From NCBI GenBank assembly GCA_910587475.1, contig CAJUMR010000015.1, forward strand, positions 1-64,000: DNA of 64,000 nt, read 5' to 3'. Numbering within the stretch: the stretch's first letter is position 1; each line of letters starts with the position of its first letter. This DNA is from an uncultured Muribaculaceae bacterium (GTDB taxonomy: Bacteria > Bacteroidota > Bacteroidia > Bacteroidales > Muribaculaceae). Below the pieces are notes generated by a model that was not told the DNA's origin, did no database searches, and saw only the letters and a list, made by a program, of their open reading frames with translations. This document shows positions 1 to 9,300 of this stretch, one piece after another. A program made the position numbers and the translations under genes.

Positions 1-2
1 GC

Positions 3-875
3 GCCGGGGGCGATATCGTGCAGCAGACCACTTACTATCCCTACGGCGAGCCTACGGTCGAGCCTGCGGGGCAGCCGTTCCTGTTCGGCGGCAAAGAGCG
101 CGAGCACGGCGGCGGTCGCAATATCCACGACTTCGGCGCGCGTTGCCTGACTCCTTACGGCAACTGGTCAGTCACTGATCCATTATATGAAAAATTCTTC
201 CCCATCTCCCAATACTCCTACTGCGGAGGCGACCCGATAAACAGGGTCGATCCAGATGGCACAAGTGTATATGAGTTTAATAGTCAAGGCGCTTTGGTGA
301 ATTATGAATTCAATACAGGTTATGATCTGATTAGGATAAATACCGAAAATGGACGAGTCCAAGAAGTTGTTTTTGAATACGGAACGATTCAACGGGTAAG
401 ACATGTGACTTTTAAAGATTCCCCAAATGCGTATTACATTAAAATCCGTGGAGTTGAGAATAGTGAAGCAATATTTACCATGTTAGCATGTAATACAAAC
501 GTGGAGTGGAGTCTTGTGCAAGCAGAAAATAAAATTACGGGAGAAACTGTAAATTATATAGGGACTACACAAGTATATAACGAAGAAAAGTGTGGTAAAT
601 ATATCGCAACCAAAGTAATATCGAATGCAACTAACGAATTATCCCGGTATATACATAGTCATCCGGATAATTCATTGCCATCGGGATTGCCTGATCAATC
701 AAATCCAGAAGGTGGTACAAATGGGGATATTGCCGTCGCAAAAATCATTCAAGAAAAATATCCAAATTTTTCCAAGTCGGAAATTTTTCTTGTTCATTCT
801 TTGAAAACGATATATTATTCTAAAGATTCAAAAAAGGAAGATTTTTATAACATAGAAAGAGAATGGATATATTAA
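3..875 (+). CDS. RHS-repeat polymorphic toxin, C-terminal part with JAB-like metalloprotease tip (5' partial)
   Basis: The frame is open to the left edge, so this is only the end of a larger RHS/YD-repeat protein; the GTG at 18 is not a real start. Counting from that GTG, residues 1-80 are the conserved RHS core (YYPYGE, GGKERE, DFGAR, DPLYEK, YSYCGGDPINRVDPDG), which in this family ends the shell that holds a variable toxin. The rest resembles the Toxin-JAB1 group of JAMM metalloproteases: a glutamate at 163 (NVEWSL), an H-S-H-P motif at 213-216 and TNGD with Asp237 are the expected zinc and catalytic set. Base composition drops from GC-rich to AT-rich right after the RHS core, as expected for a swapped toxin tip. 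The next gene starts one base after the stop and is the likely immunity gene. The RHS call is firm; the JAB call rests on motif and length. Confidence 0.8.
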   Translation, partial: AGGDIVQQTTYYPYGEPTVEPAGQPFLFGGKEREHGGGRNIHDFGARCLTPYGNWSVTDPLYEKFFPISQYSYCGGDPINRVDPDGTSVYEFNSQGALVNYEFNTGYDLIRINTENGRVQEVVFEYGTIQRVRHVTFKDSPNAYYIKIRGVENSEAIFTMLACNTNVEWSLVQAENKITGETVNYIGTTQVYNEEKCGKYIATKVISNATNELSRYIHSHPDNSLPSGLPDQSNPEGGTNGDIAVAKIIQEKYPNFSKSEIFLVHSLKTIYYSKDSKKEDFYNIEREWIY

Positions 876-876
876 A

Positions 877-1482
877 ATGATAGGTAATAGGTTTTTTATA
901 AAGCGCTATCTGGTTATATCGATGTTATGGCTGAGCTATTTGGCAGCTAATTCGCAAGCATGTGCATTCGACATGGGTGAATGGTTGAGCGACAGCACAG
1001 GTCATAGTATTACAGATCGTGAGATTGGCGACGGCGAGATACGGCTGATAGAGTTGGATTTGCCACGCGTGACAATTAAAGCCGGCGAGCTTAGAAAATT
1101 AATCGATTGCTTAATCGAACGCGATTATACAGAACAGCCGCTGTATGTCTATATGACCAAGCATTACAAGGATGCATATGTAGCCTATCCGCTGTCGGTA
1201 TTCTATCCCATGCCGCATGGAGTTGAAAGTGATGCGATCGGTTACTTTTATGGGAATGGTATATATTTTATAGTGGATAAAAGTGTCCGAAATCAAGTAA
1301 AGACGGACAAAAAGGAGTGCTGCCATTTTGAAATATATGGTTTTCAAACAGATATGGTGTTTAACTATGATCCCCCAATGTGGGAGGTTAAAGACATAAA
1401 AAGTAATCCACACCGATGTCGGTTATTCATTGACAGCTCCGGCATGGAAAATAATAAAGCGGAGATTAAATCCCCGTTGTAG
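877..1482 (+). CDS. Probable immunity protein for the upstream RHS/JAB toxin
   Basis: A 201-residue protein whose ATG lies one base past the toxin stop codon. I recognise no family. Residues about 8-30 form a hydrophobic stretch ending in SQACAFD, consistent with a signal peptide and export to the periplasm. The rest is mixed alpha/beta with an acidic middle. The coding DNA is AT-rich like the toxin tip and unlike the housekeeping genes from 1641 on. Position directly behind a polymorphic toxin, small size and shared composition are the reasons for the immunity call; nothing in the sequence proves it binds the toxin. Confidence 0.55.
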   Translation: MIGNRFFIKRYLVISMLWLSYLAANSQACAFDMGEWLSDSTGHSITDREIGDGEIRLIELDLPRVTIKAGELRKLIDCLIERDYTEQPLYVYMTKHYKDAYVAYPLSVFYPMPHGVESDAIGYFYGNGIYFIVDKSVRNQVKTDKKECCHFEIYGFQTDMVFNYDPPMWEVKDIKSNPHRCRLFIDSSGMENNKAEIKSPL

Positions 1483-1584
1483 GGTCGCGAGCCTACAGCG
1501 TGGGGGTGGTTTGTTTGTGGATGTCGGAGCGCTGGTGATGGGTTGTGGAGATCGGAGGGCGGTGTTTTTTTTCGGTACAAAAAG

Positions 1585-1615
1585 TTGTCAGTTACCAAGA
1601 TATTGTATAACTTTG
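1585..1615 (+). promoter_or_regulatory. Bacteroidetes-type promoter for the DUF177-rpmF block
   Basis: TTG at 1585-1587 and TAACTTTG at 1608-1615, separated by 20 bp, fit the -33/-7 consensus of Bacteroidetes primary sigma. The start codon at 1641 lies about 25 bases downstream. Confidence 0.5.
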
Positions 1616-1640
1616 CGAAGTTTTTCAAAGAAACGTACCA

Positions 1641-2237
1641 ATGGGAAAGTTCACAGCATATAAGTTGCCGTTGAAGAGCCTTGCCAAGGGCAGTCATGAA
1701 TTTGACTATGATCTGGGCAAGCAGTTCTTTGCCGACATGGAGAATCCGGATATTCGTGATGCCAATGTAAAGGTATCGCTGACAGTCGGTTATAATGGCG
1801 ATGTGTATGATTTGAATTTTGTCTTCACAGGCGATGTCACTGTGCTCTGTGACCGCTGTCTCGACGATCTCCATCTACCGGTCGACACGACTTATCATAT
1901 CATGGTCAAGTATGGCGAAGATTTCAATGATGATTCGGACGATCTTCTTGAGATACCGGAGAGCGACAATTATCTGAACGTGGCCTACATGATGTATGAC
2001 ACGGTCGCTCTGTCGATACCGATCAAGCATGTGCATCCGCTCGGCAAGTGTAACCGGGCTATGAGTGCGATCCTCAAGAAACACCGAGCCCGCGCAACGG
2101 GTGAGGATGCGGATCTGGAAAATGATCTCATCGACGAGATGGATCAGATGGACGACGGAGACGCAGTAGAATCGCGGACCACCGATCCGCGTTGGGATGC
2201 CTTGAAGGGCCTTGGCTCAGACGGTGCGGACGAATAA
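1641..2237 (+). CDS. DUF177 (YceD-like) protein
   Basis: A 198-residue protein of the DUF177/YceD family, which is typically encoded just upstream of ribosomal protein L32 and has been linked to 23S rRNA/ribosome assembly in other organisms. The family's C-x-x-C core is visible as CDRC near residue 76, followed by the usual strand-rich segment and then a conserved IKHVHPLGKC segment. The C-terminal third is highly acidic (repeated D/E between about 150 and 180) and ends in a DPRWDALKGL motif common to Bacteroidetes members. rpmF begins 87 bases later and fabH follows. Confidence 0.88.
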   Translation: MGKFTAYKLPLKSLAKGSHEFDYDLGKQFFADMENPDIRDANVKVSLTVGYNGDVYDLNFVFTGDVTVLCDRCLDDLHLPVDTTYHIMVKYGEDFNDDSDDLLEIPESDNYLNVAYMMYDTVALSIPIKHVHPLGKCNRAMSAILKKHRARATGEDADLENDLIDEMDQMDDGDAVESRTTDPRWDALKGLGSDGADE

Positions 2238-2324
2238 GCAAACGAAAGATCACGGCATCAGGGCGACCGTCCGCCCGGCACGGATCTCACGATATAAGAA
2301 ACAATAAAAAGAAAATAAATAACA

Positions 2325-2510
2325 ATGGCACATCCTAAACGCAAACAGTCAAAGACACGTACAGCAAAACGTAGAACTCACGACAAGGCAGTAGCTCCTA
2401 CACTTGCACTCTGCCCTAACTGCGGCGCATGGCACATCTATCACACCGTGTGCGGCGAATGTGGCTACTACCGCGGACGCATCGCAATCGAAAAAGACGC
2501 TGCCGTCTAA
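2325..2510 (+). CDS. rpmF: 50S ribosomal protein L32
   Basis: A 61-residue ribosomal protein of the large subunit. It has the invariant basic N-terminus (MAHPKRKQSKTR), then a zinc-binding-type segment with CPNCG near residue 30 and CGECGYY near residue 43. The length is normal for L32. Its place between the DUF177 gene and fabH is the classical arrangement. Confidence 0.97.
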   Translation: MAHPKRKQSKTRTAKRRTHDKAVAPTLALCPNCGAWHIYHTVCGECGYYRGRIAIEKDAAV

Positions 2511-2675
2511 CAACCGAACAGACGTCTGAGAGCGTATGGATCCATATCGCGGCTCGGCCGTAGAAACGCTTCTCTTAACCGCCCGACTCCGCCCTCGTCA
2601 CACCGAGGGGGAGTGACGGTCGAGAGAGCATTTTTCGTATATTAACACAAAGACAAGTCATAACAAAGCAAAAAT

Positions 2676-3662
2676 ATGCTTAACGCACGCATTTCGGGAA
2701 TTGCATCATATCTTCCCGACGACATACTCGACAATGAGATGCTATCGAAGATGGTCGACACAAACGACGAGTGGATCATGTCACGCGTCGGCATCAAGCA
2801 GCGTCACATACTGAAGGCCGAAGGCGAAGGATCGTCGTATCTCGGCATCAAGGCCGTTGAACGCCTGCTGGAGTCGACCGGCAACAAGGCAGAGGACATC
2901 GAACTGATCATCTGCGCGACTTCTAATCCCGACTACCGTTTCCCGTCGACTGCTTCGGTGATCGCCCACGGATGCAATCTCACCAATGCCTATGGTTACG
3001 ACATCCAGGCCGCCTGTGCGGGCTTTATCGTCGGACTTCAGGACGCTACGGCCTATATCCGTTCGGGTATGTACAAGAAGGTGATCGTGGTGACGGCAGA
3101 GAAGATGTCGTCGATGGTCAACTACAATGACCGCGCCACCTGTCCGCTGTTCGGCGACGGCGCAGCCGCTGTGCTCGTGGAGCCGACCGAGAAGGAAGGT
3201 GTAGGCGTGATCGACGCCGTGCTTCATGTCGACGGCGTAGGCCGCGACCATCTGCTGATGAAGGCCGGCGGATCGGTGAAGCCGACCACCCACGAGACTG
3301 TCGATGCAGGCGAGAACTATCTCTATCAGGAAGGCCGTCAGGTCTACAAGCATGCGGTCACCGACATGCTGACCTCTTCGCTCGAGGTGATGAAGCGCAA
3401 CAACCTGACAGTCGACGACATCAGCTATCTGATCCCTCACCAGGCCAATCTCCGCATCATCGAAGCAGTGGCCGACCGCGCGGGAGTGCCGGCCGACAAG
3501 GTCCTCGTCAACATCGAGCACACCGGCAACACGTCGGCAGCTTCAATTCCTATCTGTCTTGACGAATACCGCGACAAGCTCAAGAAGGGCGACAAGCTCA
3601 TCCTGACAGCTTTCGGCGCAGGTTTCACATGGGGTGCGATGTACCTCGTATGGGATCTCTAA
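2676..3662 (+). CDS. fabH: Beta-ketoacyl-ACP synthase III
   Basis: FabH condenses acetyl-CoA (or a branched acyl-CoA) with malonyl-ACP and starts type II fatty acid synthesis in the cytoplasm. The 328-residue product has the full catalytic triad: Cys114 in QAACAGF, His255 in IPHQAN and Asn285 in HTGNTS, plus the C-terminal GAGFTWG glycine motif. Length is normal. It follows rpmF by 165 bases; a good stem-loop with a T-run lies behind it, so the unit probably ends here. Confidence 0.97.
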   Translation: MLNARISGIASYLPDDILDNEMLSKMVDTNDEWIMSRVGIKQRHILKAEGEGSSYLGIKAVERLLESTGNKAEDIELIICATSNPDYRFPSTASVIAHGCNLTNAYGYDIQAACAGFIVGLQDATAYIRSGMYKKVIVVTAEKMSSMVNYNDRATCPLFGDGAAAVLVEPTEKEGVGVIDAVLHVDGVGRDHLLMKAGGSVKPTTHETVDAGENYLYQEGRQVYKHAVTDMLTSSLEVMKRNNLTVDDISYLIPHQANLRIIEAVADRAGVPADKVLVNIEHTGNTSAASIPICLDEYRDKLKKGDKLILTAFGAGFTWGAMYLVWDL

Positions 3663-3692
3663 TTGCCGTCAGCCGATGAAAAATATACAAGA

Positions 3693-3720
3693 ATAGCATC
3701 TTTTCGGGTGCTATTTTTGT
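3693..3720 (+). terminator. Terminator after fabH
   Basis: An 8-bp stem (3693-3700 with 3707-3714, one G-U pair) with a TTTTCG loop is followed by TTTTGTTT. Confidence 0.7.
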
Positions 3721-3749
3721 TTATATAGGGAAAACAAAAACAATTGCAT

Positions 3750-4640
3750 ATGACTAACGAACATAAATCGGGATTTGTCAACATCGTTGGCAATCCTAAT
3801 GTCGGCAAGTCGACATTGATGAACGATCTTGTCGGCGAACGCATCAGTATCATCACTTCCAAGGCTCAGACCACGCGTCACCGCATCATGGGCATCGTCA
3901 ACACACCTGAATATCAGATCGTGTTCTCCGACACCCCCGGAGTGCTCCAGCCCAAGTACAAACTTCAGGAGAGCATGCTGAGCTACAGCGAAGGCGCGCT
4001 GACCGACGCCGATGTGCTGCTCTATGTGACCGACGTAGTCGAAGATCCGACTAAGAACGCCGATTTTGTCGCCCGTGTGGCCAAGGAAAAGATCCCTGTG
4101 CTGCTTGTGATCAACAAGATCGATCTGCTCAAAGGCAACGATGAGCTCGACAAGGTTGTCGCCCGCTGGAAGGAGCTGCTGCCTAATGCCGAAGTTTTCC
4201 CGACGTCGGCCCTCGAGCATTTCAATGTCGGCAATCTTATGAGCCGCATCGTCGAGCTGCTGCCGGTCGCCGAGCCTTATTTCGGCAAGGACGCTCTGAC
4301 CGATAAGCCCGCCCGCTTCTTTGTCACGGAGATCATCCGTGAGAAGATACTTCTGAACTATGACAAAGAGGTGCCCTACAGCGCCGAGGTCGTGGTGGAG
4401 AAGTTCGAGGAGAAGGAGAAGTCGATCCATATCATGGCAGTGATCTATGTCGAGCGCGACAGCCAGAAAGGCATATTGATCGGCCACGGCGGTTCGCGCC
4501 TGAAGAAAGTCGGCACTGAAGCCCGCAAAGATATAGAGAAGTTCTTCGACAAGAGCGTCTATCTCGAACTGTTTGTCAAGGTCGAAGCCGACTGGCGCAA
4601 CCGCGAGAACAAACTGAGATCGTTTGGCTATATCGAATAA
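3750..4640 (+). CDS. era: GTPase Era
   Basis: Era is an essential GTPase that binds 16S rRNA and helps 30S subunit maturation. The N-terminal G domain shows GNPNVGKST (G1), an ITSKAQTTRH switch segment, SDTPGV (G3) and NKID (G4). The C-terminal KH RNA-binding domain shows IGHGGSRLKKVG near residue 245. I chose the ATG at 3750 over an in-frame TTG at 3744 because the TTG adds only two residues and ATG gives the usual start, 296 residues long. The related GTPase gene der follows 101 bases later. Confidence 0.96.
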   Translation: MTNEHKSGFVNIVGNPNVGKSTLMNDLVGERISIITSKAQTTRHRIMGIVNTPEYQIVFSDTPGVLQPKYKLQESMLSYSEGALTDADVLLYVTDVVEDPTKNADFVARVAKEKIPVLLVINKIDLLKGNDELDKVVARWKELLPNAEVFPTSALEHFNVGNLMSRIVELLPVAEPYFGKDALTDKPARFFVTEIIREKILLNYDKEVPYSAEVVVEKFEEKEKSIHIMAVIYVERDSQKGILIGHGGSRLKKVGTEARKDIEKFFDKSVYLELFVKVEADWRNRENKLRSFGYIE

Positions 4641-4654
4641 TTAAGTTAATTTTG
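4623..4654 (+). promoter_or_regulatory. Possible promoter for der
   Basis: TTTG at 4623-4626 (inside the end of era) and TAATTTTG at 4647-4654 with 20 bp between them fit the Bacteroidetes consensus. It would give der its own transcript with a leader of about 80 bases. Confidence 0.4.
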
Positions 4655-4741
4655 CACATGGTGCGAGGGGCTTCTAAGCCGTTTCGCGCCATGATGCAGA
4701 ATAATCACTATAACACGCCAGCAGGAAAGCAAATATAAATC

Positions 4742-6058
4742 ATGAGTCAACTCGTAGCAATAGTCGGCCGACCGAATGTCGGCAAATCGACGCTCTTCAA
4801 CCGTCTGACACGCACCCGCACTGCGATTGTCGATCCGACCGCCGGCACGACCCGCGACCGCCAGTATGGCAAGGTCGACTGGAACGGCCGCGAATTTTCG
4901 ATCGTCGACACGGGCGGTTGGGTGGTCAATTCCGAGGATATTTTCGAAGGAGAAATCAACAAGCAGGTGGAGCTCGCGATAGAGCAGGCCGACGTGATAC
5001 TGTTTGTGGTCGATTCGATGAACGGCGTCACCGATCTCGACGATCATGTGGCGCAGATCCTTCGCCGCTCGCGCAAGCCTGTGATCCTCGTCGCCAACAA
5101 GGTTGACTCGAACGACTGGCTCTACAACGTGCCCGAGTTCTATGCCCTCGGTCTTGGCGAACCTTACCCTGTGTCGGCCGTGAGCGGCTACGGCACGGGC
5201 GATCTTCTCGACGAAGTGGTCAAGGATCTTCCGCCTGTCGACGACAGCGCCGAGGAGCTTGACGATATACCCAAGTTTGCGATCGTCGGCCGTCCTAACG
5301 CCGGCAAGTCGTCGCTGATCAATGCGTTTATCGGCGAAGACCGCCACATCGTGACCGACATCGCCGGCACGACGCGCGACTCGATCTACACGCGTTACGA
5401 CAAGTTTGGCTTCGACTTCTATCTGGTCGACACGGCCGGAATACGCAAGAAAAACAAGGTCAACGAGGACATAGAGTATTACTCTGTGATCCGCTCGATC
5501 CGTGCGATCGAAGCATCGGACGTGTGCATACTGATGATCGATGCCACCCGAGGCATCGAGTCGCAGGATGTCAGCATCTTCTCGCTCATCCAGCGTAACA
5601 AGAAGGGGCTTGTCGTGGTGGTCAACAAGTGGGATCTGGTCGAGGATAAGTCGCAGACAGCCATCAAGCATTATGAGGCTGCGATCCGCAACCGCTTCGC
5701 GCCGTTTGTCGATTTCCCGATCATATTCACTTCGGCACTGACCAAGCAGCGCATCTACAAGGTTGTGGAGACGGCAGTGCATGTCTATGAGAACCGCAAG
5801 CGTGTCGTGGCCACGTCGCAGCTCAACAGCGTGCTCCAGGAGGATATCGCCGCTTATCCGCCGCCAAGCAACAAGGGCAAGTATATCAAGATCAAATATA
5901 TCACGATGCTGAAGGGGGCGCAGGTGCCAACGTTTATCTTCTTCTGCAATCTCCCCCAGTGGGTGAAAGAGCCTTACCGCCGCTATCTCGAAAACAAGAT
6001 ACGCGAGCACTGGGACTTCACGGGGACACCGATCAATGTGTTCATGAGGGACAAGTGA
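4742..6058 (+). CDS. der: Ribosome biogenesis GTPase Der (EngA)
   Basis: Der has two tandem GTPase domains and is required for 50S subunit assembly. Both are intact in this 438-residue protein: GRPNVGKSTLFN near residue 9 with DTGGW and NKVD, and GRPNAGKSSLIN near residue 182 with DTAGI and NKWD. The C-terminal KH-like domain includes the KYIKIKYITM stretch. Length is normal. A strong hairpin and T-run lie directly downstream. A long reading frame on the opposite strand here is a codon-bias shadow. Confidence 0.97.
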   Translation: MSQLVAIVGRPNVGKSTLFNRLTRTRTAIVDPTAGTTRDRQYGKVDWNGREFSIVDTGGWVVNSEDIFEGEINKQVELAIEQADVILFVVDSMNGVTDLDDHVAQILRRSRKPVILVANKVDSNDWLYNVPEFYALGLGEPYPVSAVSGYGTGDLLDEVVKDLPPVDDSAEELDDIPKFAIVGRPNAGKSSLINAFIGEDRHIVTDIAGTTRDSIYTRYDKFGFDFYLVDTAGIRKKNKVNEDIEYYSVIRSIRAIEASDVCILMIDATRGIESQDVSIFSLIQRNKKGLVVVVNKWDLVEDKSQTAIKHYEAAIRNRFAPFVDFPIIFTSALTKQRIYKVVETAVHVYENRKRVVATSQLNSVLQEDIAAYPPPSNKGKYIKIKYITMLKGAQVPTFIFFCNLPQWVKEPYRRYLENKIREHWDFTGTPINVFMRDK

Positions 6059-6070
6059 GGTTAATTATAA

Positions 6071-6107
6071 TGGACGGCTGCCTGAAGGGTGGTCGTCCAC
6101 TTTTTTT
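6071..6107 (+). terminator. Terminator after der
   Basis: TGGACG at 6071 pairs with CGTCCA ending at 6099 to make a long, slightly imperfect stem with a TGAA loop, followed by a run of seven T. Confidence 0.75.
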
Positions 6108-6378
6108 GCTACCAAAAGCGGGTGGAAAAAGTCAAAATGATAGATTTTGGCAGCGATGAGTTGAAAATATGTTTTAAAACATGTTTGTTGCAGAGGCGGC
6201 GTAATCGTTTGTACGATAGCGGACTGTGGTGTCCGAAGTCGGACAGCGGGGTGTCAAAACGTTGAATAAACATATTTTAACACGTGGGGGGGTAATTTCA
6301 TAAAATTATGTTTAAATTCGCAACAAATTCTAAAACCAATTCTATTATCAATCCTAAAATCAATCTTAAATTGCTATC
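6108..6378. other. Intergenic region upstream of the first susC-like gene
   Basis: No gene is visible here. It holds a perfect 14-bp palindrome at 6169-6182 and an 11-bp inverted pair (AAAATATGTTT at 6164-6174, its complement at 6268-6278), plus a G7 run at 6286-6292. A weak -7-like element (TAAATTCG, 6313-6320) could serve the SusC gene at 6379. The inverted elements may be regulator sites; no regulator has been tied to them. Confidence 0.4.
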
Positions 6379-9300
6379 ATGAGAGTTCAACTTTCAAAAG
6401 CGTTGAGGCTATTGGCTTTCATGCTTTCCGCGTTCATTGCTCTTGGTGCTACGGCTCAGACGACCGTCACGGGCGTCGTCAAAGACGGCTCGGGAGAAAC
6501 AATCCCAGGTGCGATGATCCATCTGAAGGGGAATTCGTCAGTGGCAGCCGCCACTAACATCGACGGACGATTTTCCATCAAAGTTCCTAATCTCGAAGCA
6601 TCGCTCGAAGTATCGTTTATCGGTTACAAGTCTCAGACCGTGGCACTCAAAGGCCGCAGTGAGGTCGAAGTAATTCTATCCGAAGACTCTGAGGCTCTCG
6701 ATGAAGTTGTGGTTGTCGGCTACGGCGTCCAGAAGAAGGTGTCGCTGACCGGTTCGGTTTCGGCAATCAGTTCCAAAGAACTGTTGACGGCACCGATGAC
6801 CAACACTTCAAACATGCTTACCGGTAAGATCGCAGGCCTCACGGCCGTGCAGTCGACCGGCCGTCCGGGTTCCGACCAATCGTCGATCCACGTCCGCGGT
6901 CTCAACGACTTCGCGGCGAGCGGCCCTCTGTGTATCGTCGACGGTGTGCCCTCGAGCATGGATAATGTCAACCCCAACGATATCGAAAGCGTGTCGGTGC
7001 TCAAGGACGCAGCTGCCGCAATCTACGGTGTGCAGGGTGCCAACGGTGTGATCCTCATCACCACCAAGCGCGGTAACGACGGCCAGGCACGCATCAGCTA
7101 TGACGGCACTTTCTCGATTGTTCATAACACATCTATGCCCGAGCTTATGAACGCCCGCGAATATATGTACTGGCACAACCGCGCAAGCGAAATGGACGGC
7201 TACGCACCCCGCTATACAGCCGACATCCAGCAGCAGGTGATCGAAAACGCCCCCGGCACCGTCTACGGCGAGACCGACTGGCAGGATCAGCTCTGGCGCA
7301 CAGCATTCACCCAGAAGCACAATATCAGCGCGAGCGGCGGTACAAACAAGATGAACTACTATGTCAGCCTCGGCCTGCTCGATCAGGAAGGTACGATGAA
7401 GAAGACCGACTACCGCCGTTACAATCTTCGCGCCAATGTCGAAGTGGCCGTGGCCAAAGGTCTTAAGTTCTCGGCCAATATCGCCGGTTTCAAGGCCGAA
7501 CGCTATAACGCCGGTTTCGAACTCGGCAACACTTATGCATGGAACCCGGCATTCGAAGCCACCCACGCTCTGCCTATCTATAAATCTACTTACAACGGAC
7601 TTCCTCTCGCCCAGACCACTGGCGGCGACGGACACTTCAATGTAGGCTACTCGATCGAAAATTCGGGTTGGATGAGAAATTACAACAACCAGATCGTTTC
7701 GAACCTTAAGCTTGAATATGACTTCAAGGAACTCGTTCCGGTGCTGAGCGGTCTTCGCATCAGCTTGTGGGGATCTTACACCTACGGCATGACCAAGATC
7801 CGCAACTTCATGAACTCGTATGAGCAGCTGGTGCTTAACTCAACCAAGCCAACCACATTTCCAGAACCGGACCTCCTGCGCAAGCCCGGTACGACAGAGG
7901 GCGGTGGCTTCACTAAGTTTCTCCAGGCAAGCGACGGCTGGATTCTTAGACCTCAGATCGACTACAGCCGCACATTCGGCAAGCACAGCGTGACGGCTCT
8001 CTACGTTTACGAAGCGCAGAAGCATAGCAGCGACTCGATGCAAGCTGGTGCCCAATCGTTTGCTGCTACAGACCCGATCGATATCAGTCTCGGAGTCTAT
8101 ACGCCCAATTCACTCGTCGGTAGCCACGGCTACACCTCGATCGTCTCGCACGTCGGCCGCCTCAGCTATGACTTCGACAACAAATATCTCATCGACTTCT
8201 CGTTCCGTTACGACGGATCTTATAAGTTCGCACCCGAAAACCGCTGGGGTTTCTTCCCGTCGGTATCGGCCGGCTGGGTGGTCAGCTCAGAATCGTTCCT
8301 TCAGGACAACGCGCCCTGGATCGACTTCCTCAAAATTCGCGCGAGCTGGGGTAAGTCGGGTAAGGACAACGTAACCGCTTACCTCTACAATGCGACATTT
8401 AATACCGCAGCCAACAGCATCGTGTTCGGCGACACGGTCTATAAGAATTACTGGACCGACTCTTATCTGCAGCGCAATCTGAAGTGGAGCACAACCGAAT
8501 CGTATAACGTCGGCATCGACATCGACGTGCTGCGCCGCAAACTCGGTCTCGAACTCGATGTGTTCTATCAGTACACCAACAACCTTCTGGAAACTATCAG
8601 TGGCGAATATGCACCGTCGCTCGGCGGCAACCGTCCGAGTCAGGCCAACACAGGCTCGATGGACAACCGCGGCTTCGACTTCACACTCAAGCATCAGCTG
8701 ACCGTCAACAAGGACTTCAGCTACCGTCTGCGCGGAACGTTCGGCTTCGCCCGCAATAAAGTGCTCAGCCGCAACCTGACCCCCAACTATCCGACAACCC
8801 TTCAGCCCCGCATCGGCGAGTCGCTCGGAGTGCGCTACGGTCTGAAATCGGCAGGCCTCTATCAGACAGAGGAACAGCTTGCCAACGCACCGCGTCTCGA
8901 CGGCACAACATGGCACTCGAGCTCTCAGGGTCCGCGCCTTGGCGATATCCGCTATGTCGACATCAACGGCGACGGCCGCATCAACTTCATGGACAACAAT
9001 AACGAAGTGCTTGATATGGTGCGCATCGGCTACGGCACAATGCCTGAAATCTCGTTCTCACTCAATGCTGATTTCAACTACAAGAACTTCTATCTCAACA
9101 TGCTCTGGCAAGGTGTGACACACTGTGACTACATGCTCGGCGGTAACGACCAGTACCAGTGGGTTGTCGGCACAATGCTCAACACTGCATTTGACCAGAA
9201 CGGCAACGGCGTCAAGTATATCGCCGAGAACAGCTGGACTCCCGAACACACCGACGCCAAGTATCCGCGTCTGACCACAGCTACCGGCGGTAACAACATC

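Noticed and set aside
2781..3521. 246-codon minus-strand frame
   Set aside because: Antisense shadow of fabH; His/Asp/Arg-rich composition without any motif.
4646..6010. 454-codon open frame on the minus strand
   Set aside because: It lies wholly opposite der, has no recognisable domain, and comes from codon bias of the GTPase gene.
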